A DNA stretch of 64,000 bases from Hyphomicrobium methylovorum (GTDB taxonomy: Bacteria; Pseudomonadota; Alphaproteobacteria; Rhizobiales; Hyphomicrobiaceae), in contig NZ_QHJE01000001.1 in NCBI RefSeq assembly GCF_013626205.1, forward strand, positions 620,001 through 684,000, read 5' to 3'. Positions within the stretch are counted from its first letter, which is position 1, and each line of letters starts with the position of its first letter. Position numbers and translations under genes: made by a program. Positions 1-8,816 of the stretch are shown one piece after another. The notes under the pieces were generated by a model. It was given only the letters and a program-made list of their open reading frames with translations. It did not search any database and was not told where the DNA came from.

Positions 1-318
1 AGCTTCTTGCGGCGGGCGCGGTTCAGCTCCAGGCGGCGGCTTCGGCGGCTCGACGGCGGAAGTCTGGCTTTCGAGATCAGCCTCGGTGATCAGCGAAACG
101 CTAAGCGCTTTCTCACTGCCTGATGGATCGCCGATGTACTTTGGTTTGCTCGTGAACGCACCGACGAACGCCGAGCCGTGCAGAAGCAAGGCGCATCCAA
201 GCGCAATCCAAAAATTGCGCTCGCGTTGCGTCGACGCGGCCCAGTGAACGGAGCCAGCGGTCGTCAGGTCGGCAATCTTGTCCATCCCCTCCGGACTCGT
301 ATTGACGGCTTGATCCAT
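1..318 (-). CDS. TonB-like energy-transducing protein, N-terminal part (cut by left edge)
   Basis: The reading frame starts at an ATG at 318 with GGAA just upstream and stays open to base 1, so only the first 106 residues are visible. A cytoplasmic tail of about 34 residues precedes one membrane segment (about residues 35-55) containing LLLHGSAFV. The His at about residue 47 sits where the conserved transmembrane His of TonB lies. The periplasmic part then turns Pro/Glu-rich (VEPPKPPPGAEPRPP), as in TonB and TolA linkers. TonB proteins couple ExbB-ExbD proton-motive force to outer-membrane transporters. The C-terminal domain is not visible, so a TolA-like protein remains possible. Confidence 0.6.
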   Translation of the reverse strand, partial: MDQAVNTSPEGMDKIADLTTAGSVHWAASTQRERNFWIALGCALLLHGSAFVGAFTSKPKYIGDPSGSEKALSVSLITEADLESQTSAVEPPKPPPGAEPRPPQEA

Positions 319-505
319 TTCCAAAGATTACCCGGTTGCCCCATGGCGGGCCAGAAATGATAAACTTTCGTTCTAATAAGTGGCGCAAAATGCTGTGGTT
401 ACATTGGGCGTGCGCGCCGACGCCGCGGGTATCGCTTGATTCGCGGCAACTCAAGCGCCCGCTTTTTGATTAGCCCGATAGCATGGCCGGAAAAGGGACA
501 TAAGA

Positions 506-1360
506 ATGGGGCGCGCACCCTCGCAAAAACCACGTGCAATCAAGGCCCGGCCGGGCAAATCCGGCATCATTCGCGCAGGGATTGGCGGCTGGACGTTCGA
601 GCCCTGGCGCGGGGTTTTCTATCCAGACGGCTTGGCGCACGCCAAGGAACTTCAGTACGCGAGCCGCCAACTCCCCGTCATCGAAGTCAACGGCACCTAC
701 TATGGATCGCAGAAGCTTGCGACGTTTGCGAATTGGCGCGAGGAAACGCCTGACGACTTCATCTTCACGGTGAAGGGTCCGCGTTACGCGACGAACCGGC
801 GTGAGCTTTCCGGTGCGGGTGAATCGATCCAGCGCTTCTTCGACTCCGGTGTGACGGAGCTTGGTGCGAAGCTCGGCCCACTTCTTTGGCAATTTGCTCC
901 GACTAAGAAATTCGACGAAGCAGATTTCGGCTCGTTTCTCGATCTGCTCCCGGAGACGTTCAACGGCGTGCGCCTTCGTCATGCGCTGGAGGTTCGCAAC
1001 CCGTCGTTCTGCACGCCAGAGTTCATAGCTTTGGCGCGGCGTAAGTCTGCTGCGGTGGTTTTCGCCGATCACGCAACGTATCCGGCGATTGCCGACGTCA
1101 CGAGCGACTTTGTTTACCTGCGATTACAGACAGGCGATGACACCGTGCCGACCGCCTATAAGCCGAAGGCGCTCGACCAATGGGCGGAACGGGCAAAGAT
1201 ATGGGCAAAGGGCGGACAGCCGGACGATCTGCCAGCGGCCGATAAAGACACGCAGGCGAAGAGCGAGCCGCGCGACACGTTCGTATTCTTCATCCACGAA
1301 GGCAAGGTGCGCGCACCGAATGCGGCCATGGCGTTTATGAAACGCATCACGGCCGACTGA
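506..1360 (+). CDS. DUF72 (YecE-like) protein
   Basis: This 284-residue protein matches the DUF72 family, which adopts a TIM-barrel-like fold and has no firmly assigned biochemical role. Family motifs are visible: AGIGGWTFEPWRGVFYP at 24-40, EVNGTYY at 60-66, FTVKGPR at 87-93, and the central LEVRNPSF strand. The length is in the usual range, with a short extra insertion (about 230-255) rich in Asp and Lys before the C-terminal FFIHEGKVRAPNAAMAF. It stands alone on its strand and nothing in the context points to a pathway. Confidence 0.85.
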   Translation: MGRAPSQKPRAIKARPGKSGIIRAGIGGWTFEPWRGVFYPDGLAHAKELQYASRQLPVIEVNGTYYGSQKLATFANWREETPDDFIFTVKGPRYATNRRELSGAGESIQRFFDSGVTELGAKLGPLLWQFAPTKKFDEADFGSFLDLLPETFNGVRLRHALEVRNPSFCTPEFIALARRKSAAVVFADHATYPAIADVTSDFVYLRLQTGDDTVPTAYKPKALDQWAERAKIWAKGGQPDDLPAADKDTQAKSEPRDTFVFFIHEGKVRAPNAAMAFMKRITAD

Positions 1361-1371
1361 TCCGTATGCCG

Positions 1372-1620
1372 CTACCGCGCTCTGCGCCAATGGCGCTTGC
1401 GGTCATACGATCTGTATGTGTGCGGTCTCGAGAAACGCGTCGGAGGATAGGTGCCGCTCAATGCGCCCCAGCGCTGGAGCATCTCGGCATCGTACTCGCT
1501 GACGAGACCGGCACGCGCGTTCGCCCGGGCGTGCTCTACGTCGAAGATCGTATCCGCACGCGCGGACGACACGGCGGCTGTCGCGGTTATCGCCACAATG
1601 AAAATACCAGTTCGCAGCAT
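1372..1620 (-). CDS. small secreted protein, function unknown
   Basis: This 82-residue protein has a clear signal peptide (MLRTGIFIVAITATAAVSSARA) and a short mature part with many Arg and Tyr residues ending in RSYDRKRHWRRAR. I chose the ATG at 1620 because a GGAAAG ribosome site lies just upstream and the signal peptide begins there; the frame is open further upstream, but that extension has no signal-peptide character. The gene converges on the DUF72 gene with an 11-base gap. I do not recognise the family. Confidence 0.6.
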   Translation of the reverse strand: MLRTGIFIVAITATAAVSSARADTIFDVEHARANARAGLVSEYDAEMLQRWGALSGTYPPTRFSRPHTYRSYDRKRHWRRAR

Positions 1621-1871
1621 GTGCTTTCCAACTTCACTTCGCTCGGGCAGTTGCTCGGCAGCTAGACATTTTATCTCATCGCGTCCTGCTCCGATTAGCT
1701 CGTGCAGCACATGGTGACCGAATAATCGAGAAAACATCAACATTTGCATAACCGAAGCAAATCCGCGCCTCGTGCTTGCCACGTTCCTGCGGCGAATCTG
1801 ATAGATAGGGAGAATAATTGAGGGTGGAGCGCTTTGGCGTGCCCTTTGACCATAATTAGACGGAGCGCATC

Positions 1872-2156
1872 ATGTCGGACCGGACTCAACTCGCCATCGG
1901 CCGTAATTCCATTTCGGTCCCCCGGCTCACAAAACGTGTTGTTGAAGCAGTGTGCGCCACGGCTGTGACCGCCTTCGTGGCACTGGTCATCCTCGTCTTG
2001 AACAACGTGCTCACCGGGCGCGGCGGCTGGCTGAACGGCTTTGACGTGTGGCGCGCGTTCATGAGTCAGCCCGCCATCCTTGGAACCATGTTTCTGACGG
2101 CGCTGGTTACAACGATATTCCTCGCCTGGCATCGCGACCAGGGATTGAAGCGCTAA
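1872..2156 (+). CDS. small inner-membrane protein with two TM helices
   Basis: This 94-residue protein has two predicted membrane helices: about residues 27-48 (VCATAVTAFVALVILVLNN) and 67-86 (AILGTMFLTALVTTIFLAW). Both termini are polar. The start is supported by a GGAG site eight bases upstream. It is followed by a strong hairpin terminator shared with the converging gene. I do not recognise a named family, and no neighbour suggests a role. Confidence 0.6.
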   Translation: MSDRTQLAIGRNSISVPRLTKRVVEAVCATAVTAFVALVILVLNNVLTGRGGWLNGFDVWRAFMSQPAILGTMFLTALVTTIFLAWHRDQGLKR

Positions 2157-2201
2157 AGCTTCCGCGCTGCGCTTTTCCCCGGCGAATACTCCAGGCAACA
2201 A

Positions 2202-2229
2202 AAAAGGCGAGGCCGCAGCCTCGCCTTTT
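2202..2229. terminator. bidirectional intrinsic terminator
   Basis: A perfect 12-bp stem (AAAAGGCGAGGC / GCCTCGCCTTTT) with a CGCA loop lies between two converging genes. The A/T run at each outer end gives a U-tract on either strand, so it can end both transcripts. Confidence 0.9.
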
Positions 2230-2258
2230 CGCATTTGGAAAGATCAAACGCTCGCGCT

Positions 2259-2672
2259 CTAGCCCTTCAGCGCGGCGTTGCAGCGGCTGTAGTATCCGCC
2301 GCCCTTCTGGATCCACTTCATGCCGCCGTTGCCGTTCGACGCCTTGTTTGCCTTGTACTGATCGAGGCACGTGTGCATACGCGCCTTACCCGCCGACTCC
2401 TTGCTGTATTTGGAATCGATCGCCTTCGGGAAGACCGCACCGGACGCGCCAGTCGCCGTCGATTTCGTTGCCGGCTTGTCTTCTGCAGCCGAGGCACCCT
2501 CGCCGCATTCCGCCTTGCGGAAGTCATTCCATGACTTGCCGTTCAACGTGCCTGCCGATTTCGCCGACTGGTATTTGGTGCTGCATTCTTTTGCAGTCAG
2601 CGCGTAGCCGGGTCCGGCACTGAGGACGGCGGCAGCCGCGAGCGCTATTGCGGATAATGCAAGGCGATTCAT
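2259..2672 (-). CDS. secreted PsiF-like Cys-containing protein
   Basis: This 137-residue exported protein begins at the ATG at 2672, behind an AAGGAGAG ribosome site; the upstream open frame is not signal-peptide-like. The signal peptide runs to about residue 25 (VLSAGPGYA). Two Cys-bracketed repeats follow: LTAKECSTKYQSAKSAG...WNDFRKAEC, and a C-terminal MHTCLDQYKANKA...YYSRCNAALKG. This resembles the PsiF-type repeat of small periplasmic proteins, although E. coli PsiF itself differs in detail. A low-complexity Ala/Thr linker (about 70-90) separates the two parts. The role is unknown; four Cys could form two disulfides. Confidence 0.6.
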   Translation of the reverse strand: MNRLALSAIALAAAAVLSAGPGYALTAKECSTKYQSAKSAGTLNGKSWNDFRKAECGEGASAAEDKPATKSTATGASGAVFPKAIDSKYSKESAGKARMHTCLDQYKANKASNGNGGMKWIQKGGGYYSRCNAALKG

Positions 2673-2963
2673 TTGAAGCTCTCCTTCGACGGCGCTGACG
2701 CTCAGCCGATGATCCTCGGCTTGCGTTGGGATACTCGGACTATGCGGAGCGTGCGTTTCCGCCCGATCCCGCAGTTCAGCTAGGATATAAGCCTCAGCTT
2801 TTCCCGCCGTAACACGAAACAATCGTACTTACGAAAAAGTATATGCCGAATTCAACTGTGTTCGCATCGAATTGAGCCGAGGACGGTCGATCGATCTGCT
2901 GGGTTCCGAAGCGCGCGTCGCATGCTATCCTTCGGCGCGAGATACCTCCGGGAAGGCCGACAC

Positions 2964-3416
2964 ATGCTCACGGCGACTGCACGAGCCGTTCATTTACTAT
3001 TTTTGGCCATGGCCCTCATGCCTCTTATACCAGCGGTGATCACGCCTCTTGCGGCGTTGCCGTCGCGGGAAGACATCGAGGCGGCACGCACCGCGGTCGC
3101 CAAATTGACGCCCTACGACGTCGGGTCGCGCTATGGTCAGGCACTTGGCGCGGAGCAAATTTGTAGCGGCACGAGGGCGACCACAAAGGCCCACGCGCTC
3201 GACCTGATCTATACGGAAGCCGACCTGCAAGCGTTCAAAGCCCAGGCTTCGCGGATCTACAATGCTTGGACCAAGATCGAGCACTGCAAGATCGAGGGCG
3301 ACCCGAACCAGTGCAGAATCGTGGTTGACGAGAGTTGCGCGGCCGCCATTTCGGATGTCGGTCCATCGGGCACGGTGCTGCCGGGTCTGCTGGAAGGGGC
3401 GCAGGCTGCGCATTAA
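2964..3416 (+). CDS. secreted protein with four cysteines, unknown function
   Basis: The ATG at 2964 is preceded by GGAAGG and starts a hydrophobic signal peptide ending near AALPSRE, giving a 150-residue precursor. The mature part is mostly helical, with four Cys (EQICSG, IEHCKIEGDPNQCRIVVDESCAAA), three of them clustered, suggesting disulfides in the periplasm. An earlier in-frame ATG at 2922 would add 14 residues that do not fit a signal peptide. I do not recognise the family. Confidence 0.55.
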   Translation: MLTATARAVHLLFLAMALMPLIPAVITPLAALPSREDIEAARTAVAKLTPYDVGSRYGQALGAEQICSGTRATTKAHALDLIYTEADLQAFKAQASRIYNAWTKIEHCKIEGDPNQCRIVVDESCAAAISDVGPSGTVLPGLLEGAQAAH

Positions 3417-3542
3417 GTGCGGGACCGGTTAAGAGCGGGGCCGGTTCTCGGAGGTGAAATTCCCGGCACTCATTTTGATAATACCGATTGTCCGAGAACG
3501 ATTTCGCCGTTATGGCCCCTCCTTTAAAACTGGAGCGGGCCT

Positions 3543-3953
3543 ATGGCAGATTTTTCGAAGCTCGTGGTGGGCCTCACAGGGTCGGCGAGCGCGCTCGTCA
3601 CCGAGCAGCGCCTGGCGACGCAAGTCGGCAGCGGCGACGTCCCGGTATTTGCCAGTCCCATGCTCATCGCCCTGATGGAAGGCGCCGCGGTCGACTGCAT
3701 CGAGGCGCATTTGCCTGAAGGTCATCAAAGTCTCGGCGTGCATCTGGATGTCACACATTCGGCGCCGACACCGCGTGGATTTACAGTTACCGCGACGGCG
3801 ACGCTGACCGCCATCGATGGACGCAAGCTGACATTCGACGTTAGTGCACATGATGGAACCGAGCGCATCGGAACGGGGCGGCATACGCGTATTCTCGTCG
3901 ATACGGCCCGGTTCATGGCGAAGCTCGCCGCCAAATCGCTGCCACGCAAATAA
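3543..3953 (+). CDS. thioesterase, fluoroacetyl-CoA thioesterase (FlK)-like
   Basis: This 136-residue protein has the hot-dog fold signature of the FlK-like thioesterase family. FlK uses Thr42, Glu50 and His76. Here Ser38, Glu46 and His72 keep exactly the same spacings (8 and 26 residues), in FASPMLIALMEG and LDVTHSAPT, so a Ser takes the place of the Thr. Family members hydrolyse acyl-CoA thioesters in the cytoplasm, and the natural substrate outside the fluoroacetate producer is generally unknown. The gene stands alone between secreted-protein genes. Confidence 0.75.
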   Translation: MADFSKLVVGLTGSASALVTEQRLATQVGSGDVPVFASPMLIALMEGAAVDCIEAHLPEGHQSLGVHLDVTHSAPTPRGFTVTATATLTAIDGRKLTFDVSAHDGTERIGTGRHTRILVDTARFMAKLAAKSLPRK

Positions 3954-4033
3954 GGAAGTTTGTATCCGCTAGGACTCGCGGCGTGTGGCGCGTATGCTGC
4001 TCGGCCGTTCATGACCCATCTGGAGCATCCTCT

Positions 4034-5275
4034 ATGCGATCGGCCATGCTTTTCACCGCGGCCGCGGCTGCGCTTCTCTTCTTGGCACCGGTTCCGGCGG
4101 CCCAGGCTGCAACGTGTACGGCGAAGGATTTTTCCGATGCTGTCGATCAATCGGGCGCGAGCCTGCGCAATCTGACGCTCGCGGCGCAGCCGAAGATCCA
4201 AGAGCGCATGCGCCGCTATAAAGAAGTGAAGAAGCTGAACGACGTTGACTACGAAAACGCCGCGCTTGATGCCATCCAGGATTCGACGCTGACGGAGTAC
4301 GACAGGAAAAGCAGCGAGCTTTTGATGACGGTCGACTCATTGGGGCGCGTTCCCGAGGGCGCGACGCCGGACTGCTCGAAGCTCGACGAAGTGAAGGCAG
4401 CGTCAGCCGAACTCAACGCAGTCATCCGGGCGAAGTCCGAGTACATGCTGCGGCGCCTGGATGAGAAGATCGCGGAGGCTTCGCCCGGTGGTTCTCGGAC
4501 CGCTGCGAAGCCTGCCGTAACGCCACCACCCGCTCAAGCTCAGGCTCAAATTCAGCCTCCGGCACCAACGCCGGCTCGACCGCCAACGCAGGCTCCTGTC
4601 TCCGAAAAAGCTCCGAAGGCTCCGTCTGCTCCTAAGGCTGAAAAACCTGCGCGTCCCTCGCCTGCTTGGACCGCAGATACACACCCGAGTGAAACCAAGC
4701 CGGGCGAAGCAAAACCAAACGACGCCTATTCACCGGATCTGGCGATGCGGACGCCCGGCGGCAGCACAAGTCATCCGCCGCTCTCCGAGGATGGGTACAC
4801 GATCGACGAAATTCGCGATGTGACGCGCGGATTTTTCGGCACGATCTCGACCAACCTCGCCAGCGTGATCGAGCATGCGTTCAAAGAGATGGGCCGACCA
4901 TCGGCGTACGTTCTTGGCACGGAAGGCGGCGGCGCGTTCTTGGCGGGGCTCCGCTTTGGCAAGGGCACGCTTTACATGCGCAACGAGCGCGGCACGCGGC
5001 AGGTCTACTGGCACGGTCCATCCGTCGGAACGGACGTCGGCGCCGCGGGATCGCAGACGCTGTTTCTCATCTATCGCATGGGCAATTCGGGTGATCTCTA
5101 CCGCTACTTCACCGGCATCGACGGCTCGGCGTATTTCGTCGGCGGCGTCGGCCTGACGCTGCTGAAGGGCGGGCCGGTTATCATGGCGCCGATCCGGACA
5201 GGAGTCGGCATGCGGATTGGCGCGAATATCGGCTACATCCGCTTCACCGAGCAGGCGACGTGGAACCCATTCTGA
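4034..5275 (+). CDS. DUF1134 protein with N-terminal coiled-coil and Pro-rich extension
   Basis: This is a 413-residue exported protein whose signal peptide ends near AAQAATC. Residues of about 25-150 are helical with charged heptad-like stretches. About 155-250 is a Pro/Ala/Gln/Lys linker (PPPAQAQAQIQPPAP). The last 161 residues (253-413) are a DUF1134 domain: DGYTIDEIRDVTRGFFG, a Gly-rich EGGGAFLAGLRFG, YWHGPSVGTDVG, and the terminal APIRTGVGMRIGANIGYI...TWNPF. DUF1134 proteins are usually little more than this domain, so the N-terminal region is an extension. The start at 4034 has GGAG upstream. The biochemical function of the domain is unknown. Confidence 0.8.
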   Translation: MRSAMLFTAAAAALLFLAPVPAAQAATCTAKDFSDAVDQSGASLRNLTLAAQPKIQERMRRYKEVKKLNDVDYENAALDAIQDSTLTEYDRKSSELLMTVDSLGRVPEGATPDCSKLDEVKAASAELNAVIRAKSEYMLRRLDEKIAEASPGGSRTAAKPAVTPPPAQAQAQIQPPAPTPARPPTQAPVSEKAPKAPSAPKAEKPARPSPAWTADTHPSETKPGEAKPNDAYSPDLAMRTPGGSTSHPPLSEDGYTIDEIRDVTRGFFGTISTNLASVIEHAFKEMGRPSAYVLGTEGGGAFLAGLRFGKGTLYMRNERGTRQVYWHGPSVGTDVGAAGSQTLFLIYRMGNSGDLYRYFTGIDGSAYFVGGVGLTLLKGGPVIMAPIRTGVGMRIGANIGYIRFTEQATWNPF

Positions 5276-5296
5276 TCTGCGATCGCTCCAGATAGC

Positions 5297-5327
5297 AAAA
5301 AGGCCCGGGGTTGTTCCCGGGCCTTTT
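5297..5327. terminator. bidirectional intrinsic terminator
   Basis: A GC-rich stem (AAAAGGCCCGGG / CCCGGGCCTTTT) with a six-base loop lies between the converging DUF1134 and L,D-transpeptidase genes. The flanking A and T runs allow termination in both directions. Confidence 0.9.
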
Positions 5328-5355
5328 CAAATTTCGGCGAGATCGGCTCTTTCGC

Positions 5356-6177
5356 TCAGTTGTTCTGCGCGTAGCCGACGTGCGGACGCTTGTAGACGAG
5401 GTCGCCATTGCTGGCGCGATAGACCTTCATGCGCTGGCCGCCGATGAGTGCGTAGCCACCCTTGCGAACCTGGCTCGGCTTGATCTTCACGTACTGCGAC
5501 TGCCCGTTGTTGTCCCAGGAGCTGCCACCACCAAAGAGCCAACCGCCACCTTGGTTGCTCGCGTATTTGTTCTGCGTTTCGGAGTTGCGGTTCGCGACGG
5601 CCGGATTGCTCCAGTTCGGACGACCATGAACGCTGACCTTCGTTGCGCGCATGCCGTGGCTCTGAACGAGATTGTAGAACGTGCGAGCGTTCGACGGGGC
5701 AAGGCGAATGCATCCGTGCGATGCCGGACGGCCAAGCGAGCGAAGGTGCACTGTGCCGTGGATCGCGATGCCGCCATGGATGAACACCGAATGCGGCATC
5801 GGAGCGTTATCGTATTTGCGCGAGAACCACGATTTCGCGGTCCACTGCGGATAGAACGTTCCCGTCGGGGTCGCGTGAGCGGCAACACCGGATGAGATCG
5901 GCCACGTATATTGCGTCTGACCGTTAACCTTCACCGACATCGTTTGCGTGGCGAGGTTGATGTTTGCAATCAGCGTCGGATGCGGGCGGGGCTGCGGCTT
6001 AGGCGCTTCCGCCTTTTCTGTGGCTCCCGTGTCGGAAGCATCTGCAGGGCTGGACGCCGTTGACGACGATTCCGAGACGCTGCCTGCTGGTGTTTCGGCT
6101 TGATCGTTCTCGGCAAACGCCGGAGCTGCAAGTGCGATAGCTAACGACGCTACCGCTAAAAACCGTACAGGCCACAT
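5356..6177 (-). CDS. L,D-transpeptidase (YkuD family)
   Basis: This 273-residue exported enzyme has a signal peptide (residues 1-22, ending PAFA), a Ser/Ala/Pro linker (25-65) and a YkuD catalytic domain from about 68 to 175. The catalytic signature SHGCIRL is at 153-159 with nucleophile Cys156, and the conserved His residues lie in VFIHGGIAIHG (131-141). Such enzymes make 3-3 cross-links in peptidoglycan or attach proteins to it, in the periplasm. The region after the catalytic domain (about 190-273) is Gly/Asn/Gln-rich and ends in a short basic module, whose role I cannot assign. Confidence 0.9.
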   Translation of the reverse strand: MWPVRFLAVASLAIALAAPAFAENDQAETPAGSVSESSSTASSPADASDTGATEKAEAPKPQPRPHPTLIANINLATQTMSVKVNGQTQYTWPISSGVAAHATPTGTFYPQWTAKSWFSRKYDNAPMPHSVFIHGGIAIHGTVHLRSLGRPASHGCIRLAPSNARTFYNLVQSHGMRATKVSVHGRPNWSNPAVANRNSETQNKYASNQGGGWLFGGGSSWDNNGQSQYVKIKPSQVRKGGYALIGGQRMKVYRASNGDLVYKRPHVGYAQNN

Positions 6178-6385
6178 CAGAAACTCTCCCTACGCAATAC
6201 ACCGGTCAATCTGGATACCACATAATATGCCGAATGATGCTGAACCCTTAATGCGATGCGAAAAAACTGGGATGTCGCGGTACGATTCCGCAACGCTTCA
6301 TTTCTGCATGGTTTCAGCGTTGAATTGGAATTTACTCATATGCCGCCGCACGCGGACCGTGCGTGCACGGAAAAATGCTACAATA

Positions 6386-8080
6386 TCAATTGCCGAATAG
6401 AAGATCGAAGATCGTTTTCGGCTTCGCATACCGCCTTTGGCGCTCGCTGGCGGCACTATCATAGCGGCGCTGGCTCGGTGCCGAATTCGCGGTGGCGACT
6501 GCAACGCGCCGAAGCTGGTATTCGTCAGTCACGCCATCCACGCTCGCGACTTGTAGATGGTCGCCTTCCCACGTCCAGGTTGCAATCCGGTCGCCTTGGC
6601 GATTTGGCTGGATTGCCAGGACTTTATTCCCGTTGATGTCGATGATCGCCGCAAGCTCGGTTTCCTCGAAGCCGTTTTTCACAGCCACCCGCCCGCCTGA
6701 GAACCGCAGGATGCCGTATCCAGAGTATGGCGCTGCCTTAATTTCCCACTCGAGGAGCTTCGGCGCGCCTTCGCCGATCATTTCCAGCGGTACGCGAATG
6801 AGCGGATAATCGTCCGCTACGGCGAAGTAGTCTTTGCCGCGCACGTAGACATGCCACTTGGCGATGTCGAGATCCGGTTGCGGCTTGCTTTCCCCATCAT
6901 CAGTCGGCGCACCGAGCCGCTTGAGCGCGTCAGCGGCGAACTGCCAACCGGGTTTGGTTTCGAGTACGCGCCGCAAATTCGTAATTGCGACGTCAGCCTG
7001 TCCGCTTGCTTCGGCGATCTCGCCTTCGGCCCACAACGCCTCTGGCGATTTGGGATCGAGCTTGATAGCCGTCTCAACGTCTTTGCTGCCGATGTCCGGC
7101 TGACCGTTCTGCTTGTAGACGACCGCGCGGAATGCGTAGGCGACCGGCGAACGCGGATCGAGTTCGATTGCGCGATTGAGATCGGCGTAAGCATCGTCCG
7201 GAGCTTCGGCGCGGCCGTTGGCAAGGCCTCGGCCTTCGAAAGCAGCGCTGGATTTCGGATCGAGTTCGATAGCGTGGGAGAAGTCCTTCAACGCGGAGGC
7301 CGTGTTGCCCGCCAGCAGATATGCGTAGCCGCGCACGACGTAGAGTTCTTGGTTGTTCACGTCGAACGCTACCGCGCGTGAAAGGTCTTCGATTGCCTCG
7401 TCACGCTGACCGATCGTCATGCGGGCTTCGGCACGATTGCGGTAAGCGGATGCGAAGCGCGTATCGGCGCTGACCGCGCGAGAGAAATCGCGAATGGCGG
7501 AGTGCGGTTTGCCGACGGACAAGTACGCGATGCCTCGGCCCGAAAGCGGCGGCGCGCTTGCCGGCATAAGCTCAATTGCCTTGCTGAAGTCCGCGAGCGC
7601 TTCAGCCGTATGGCCTAGCTTCATATTTGCATTGCCGCGATTGGAGTACGCTGCCGCGTAACCTGGAGCGAGAAGAACGGCCCGGTCAAAATCCTTGACC
7701 GCCTCGCCAAGCTGGCCCAGCGCGAGCAGCAGGTTGCCTCGATTGTTGTAGGCAACGGGATACTCGGGAAAAAGTTCGACGGCGCGATTGTAGTCTTCGA
7801 GCGCAAGCTTGGTTTGGCCGCTGCGCGCGATGGCAACACCACGGTCGTTCAGGATCGTCGCGCGTCGGTCGTTGGCGAGACCGGTGTCGCGCAGGGCGTC
7901 CGTGTAAGTGGCGATCGCCTTCGCTACGTCGCCATGCACGAGTTGGGAGGCACCGTCCGAGACGGATGGCGGCACCGGCGCTGCTTCGGCATCACCCGGC
8001 GTGTCTGCGGCCTGGCCCATCAGGGCACATGACAGCAGAACAATCGGCGCAATGTGTTTCAATCGGATCGACAATGTCAT
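6386..8080 (-). CDS. exported protein with ten tetratricopeptide repeats
   Basis: This 564-residue protein has a signal-peptide-like start (MTLSIRLKHIAPIVLLSCAL). I chose the ATG at 8080 because the upstream in-frame extension lacks such character, though no strong ribosome site is seen. About ten consecutive 34-residue TPR units run from about residue 45 to 390, with typical endings such as AYNNRGN, AYSNRGN and AYRNRAE. A separate C-terminal region of about 150 residues follows, rich in beta-strand-like sequence (WHVYVRGKDYFAVADDYPLI). TPRs mediate protein binding, probably in the periplasm. The C-terminal module is not one I recognise. Confidence 0.75.
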   Translation of the reverse strand: MTLSIRLKHIAPIVLLSCALMGQAADTPGDAEAAPVPPSVSDGASQLVHGDVAKAIATYTDALRDTGLANDRRATILNDRGVAIARSGQTKLALEDYNRAVELFPEYPVAYNNRGNLLLALGQLGEAVKDFDRAVLLAPGYAAAYSNRGNANMKLGHTAEALADFSKAIELMPASAPPLSGRGIAYLSVGKPHSAIRDFSRAVSADTRFASAYRNRAEARMTIGQRDEAIEDLSRAVAFDVNNQELYVVRGYAYLLAGNTASALKDFSHAIELDPKSSAAFEGRGLANGRAEAPDDAYADLNRAIELDPRSPVAYAFRAVVYKQNGQPDIGSKDVETAIKLDPKSPEALWAEGEIAEASGQADVAITNLRRVLETKPGWQFAADALKRLGAPTDDGESKPQPDLDIAKWHVYVRGKDYFAVADDYPLIRVPLEMIGEGAPKLLEWEIKAAPYSGYGILRFSGGRVAVKNGFEETELAAIIDINGNKVLAIQPNRQGDRIATWTWEGDHLQVASVDGVTDEYQLRRVAVATANSAPSQRRYDSAASERQRRYAKPKTIFDLLFGN

Positions 8081-8254
8081 CGGTATCGCGGACGCGTTCC
8101 TTGTACGGGCACCCGAGTCGCCCGCGGCGAGGTTAACGTGCCATTGTGGCCTGCTCCTGAGCAATGGCGAAAACTGCCCCTGCCCCATGATTGGAGCGGT
8201 TTGACGTGAGAATTTGGCCAGCCTAGCCTTCGGCATGGCGCTTCGGATTTCGCA

Positions 8255-8809
8255 ATGAATCTCTGGATACGGCTGTTATGGGTCCTATTCACGGCACGTC
8301 GACGGGGCGTGCTCGATTTGCCACGCTCGATCTCATCGCTGTACTTCCGTGTCTGGCCGCATGATCTGGACCTCTCGCTCCATTTGAACAACGGCCGCTA
8401 TCTGACTCTGATGGATCTCGGCCGCCTGGATACCATGGTGCGATCCAGCCTTTGGCGCAGTGTGATGCGCCATAAGTGGACGCCAATCGCCAGCGCCATC
8501 ACGATCCGCTTTCAACGCGAGCTTCGACCGTTTCAACGGTTCCGGCTCGACACCCGGCTGCTGTGCTGGAGCGCAAATCTTGTCGTGATGGAGCAGACAT
8601 TCATCATCGCGGACGGTCCGCGTCGTGGCCAGGTTGCTGCACGGGCGCTCTTCAAAGGCGGGCTCTATTCGCGCGCCGAACGCAAGTTTATCGAGATCTC
8701 GCGCCTGATGGCGGAAATTGGCGTTTCGGAAACGAGCCCTCCGGCGACGCCCGAAGTCGAAGCGTTCTTGCACGCCGACGATCAATTGAAGCAGGCCGGA
8801 CGCGTTTAG
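8255..8809 (+). CDS. THEM6-like acyl-CoA thioesterase (hot-dog fold)
   Basis: This 184-residue protein has the hot-dog motif WPHDLDLSLHLNNGRYLTLMDLGR at about 35-58, shared by 4-hydroxybenzoyl-CoA-thioesterase-like proteins and the THEM6 group. In these families HDxDxxxHLNN carries the conserved Asp and Asn. The N-terminus is hydrophobic and basic (LWIRLLWVLFTARRRG), suggesting membrane association. It is divergent from the TPR gene and converges on nnr with an 8-base gap. The substrate cannot be read from the sequence. Confidence 0.75.
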   Translation: MNLWIRLLWVLFTARRRGVLDLPRSISSLYFRVWPHDLDLSLHLNNGRYLTLMDLGRLDTMVRSSLWRSVMRHKWTPIASAITIRFQRELRPFQRFRLDTRLLCWSANLVVMEQTFIIADGPRRGQVAARALFKGGLYSRAERKFIEISRLMAEIGVSETSPPATPEVEAFLHADDQLKQAGRV

Positions 8810-8816
8810 AACGCAA

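Noticed and set aside
2855-2895. GGAAC-N17-CGTC on the minus strand, a possible EcfG promoter for the PsiF-like gene
   Set aside because: One mismatch in the -10 and about 200 bases from the start codon; too weak to report as a feature.
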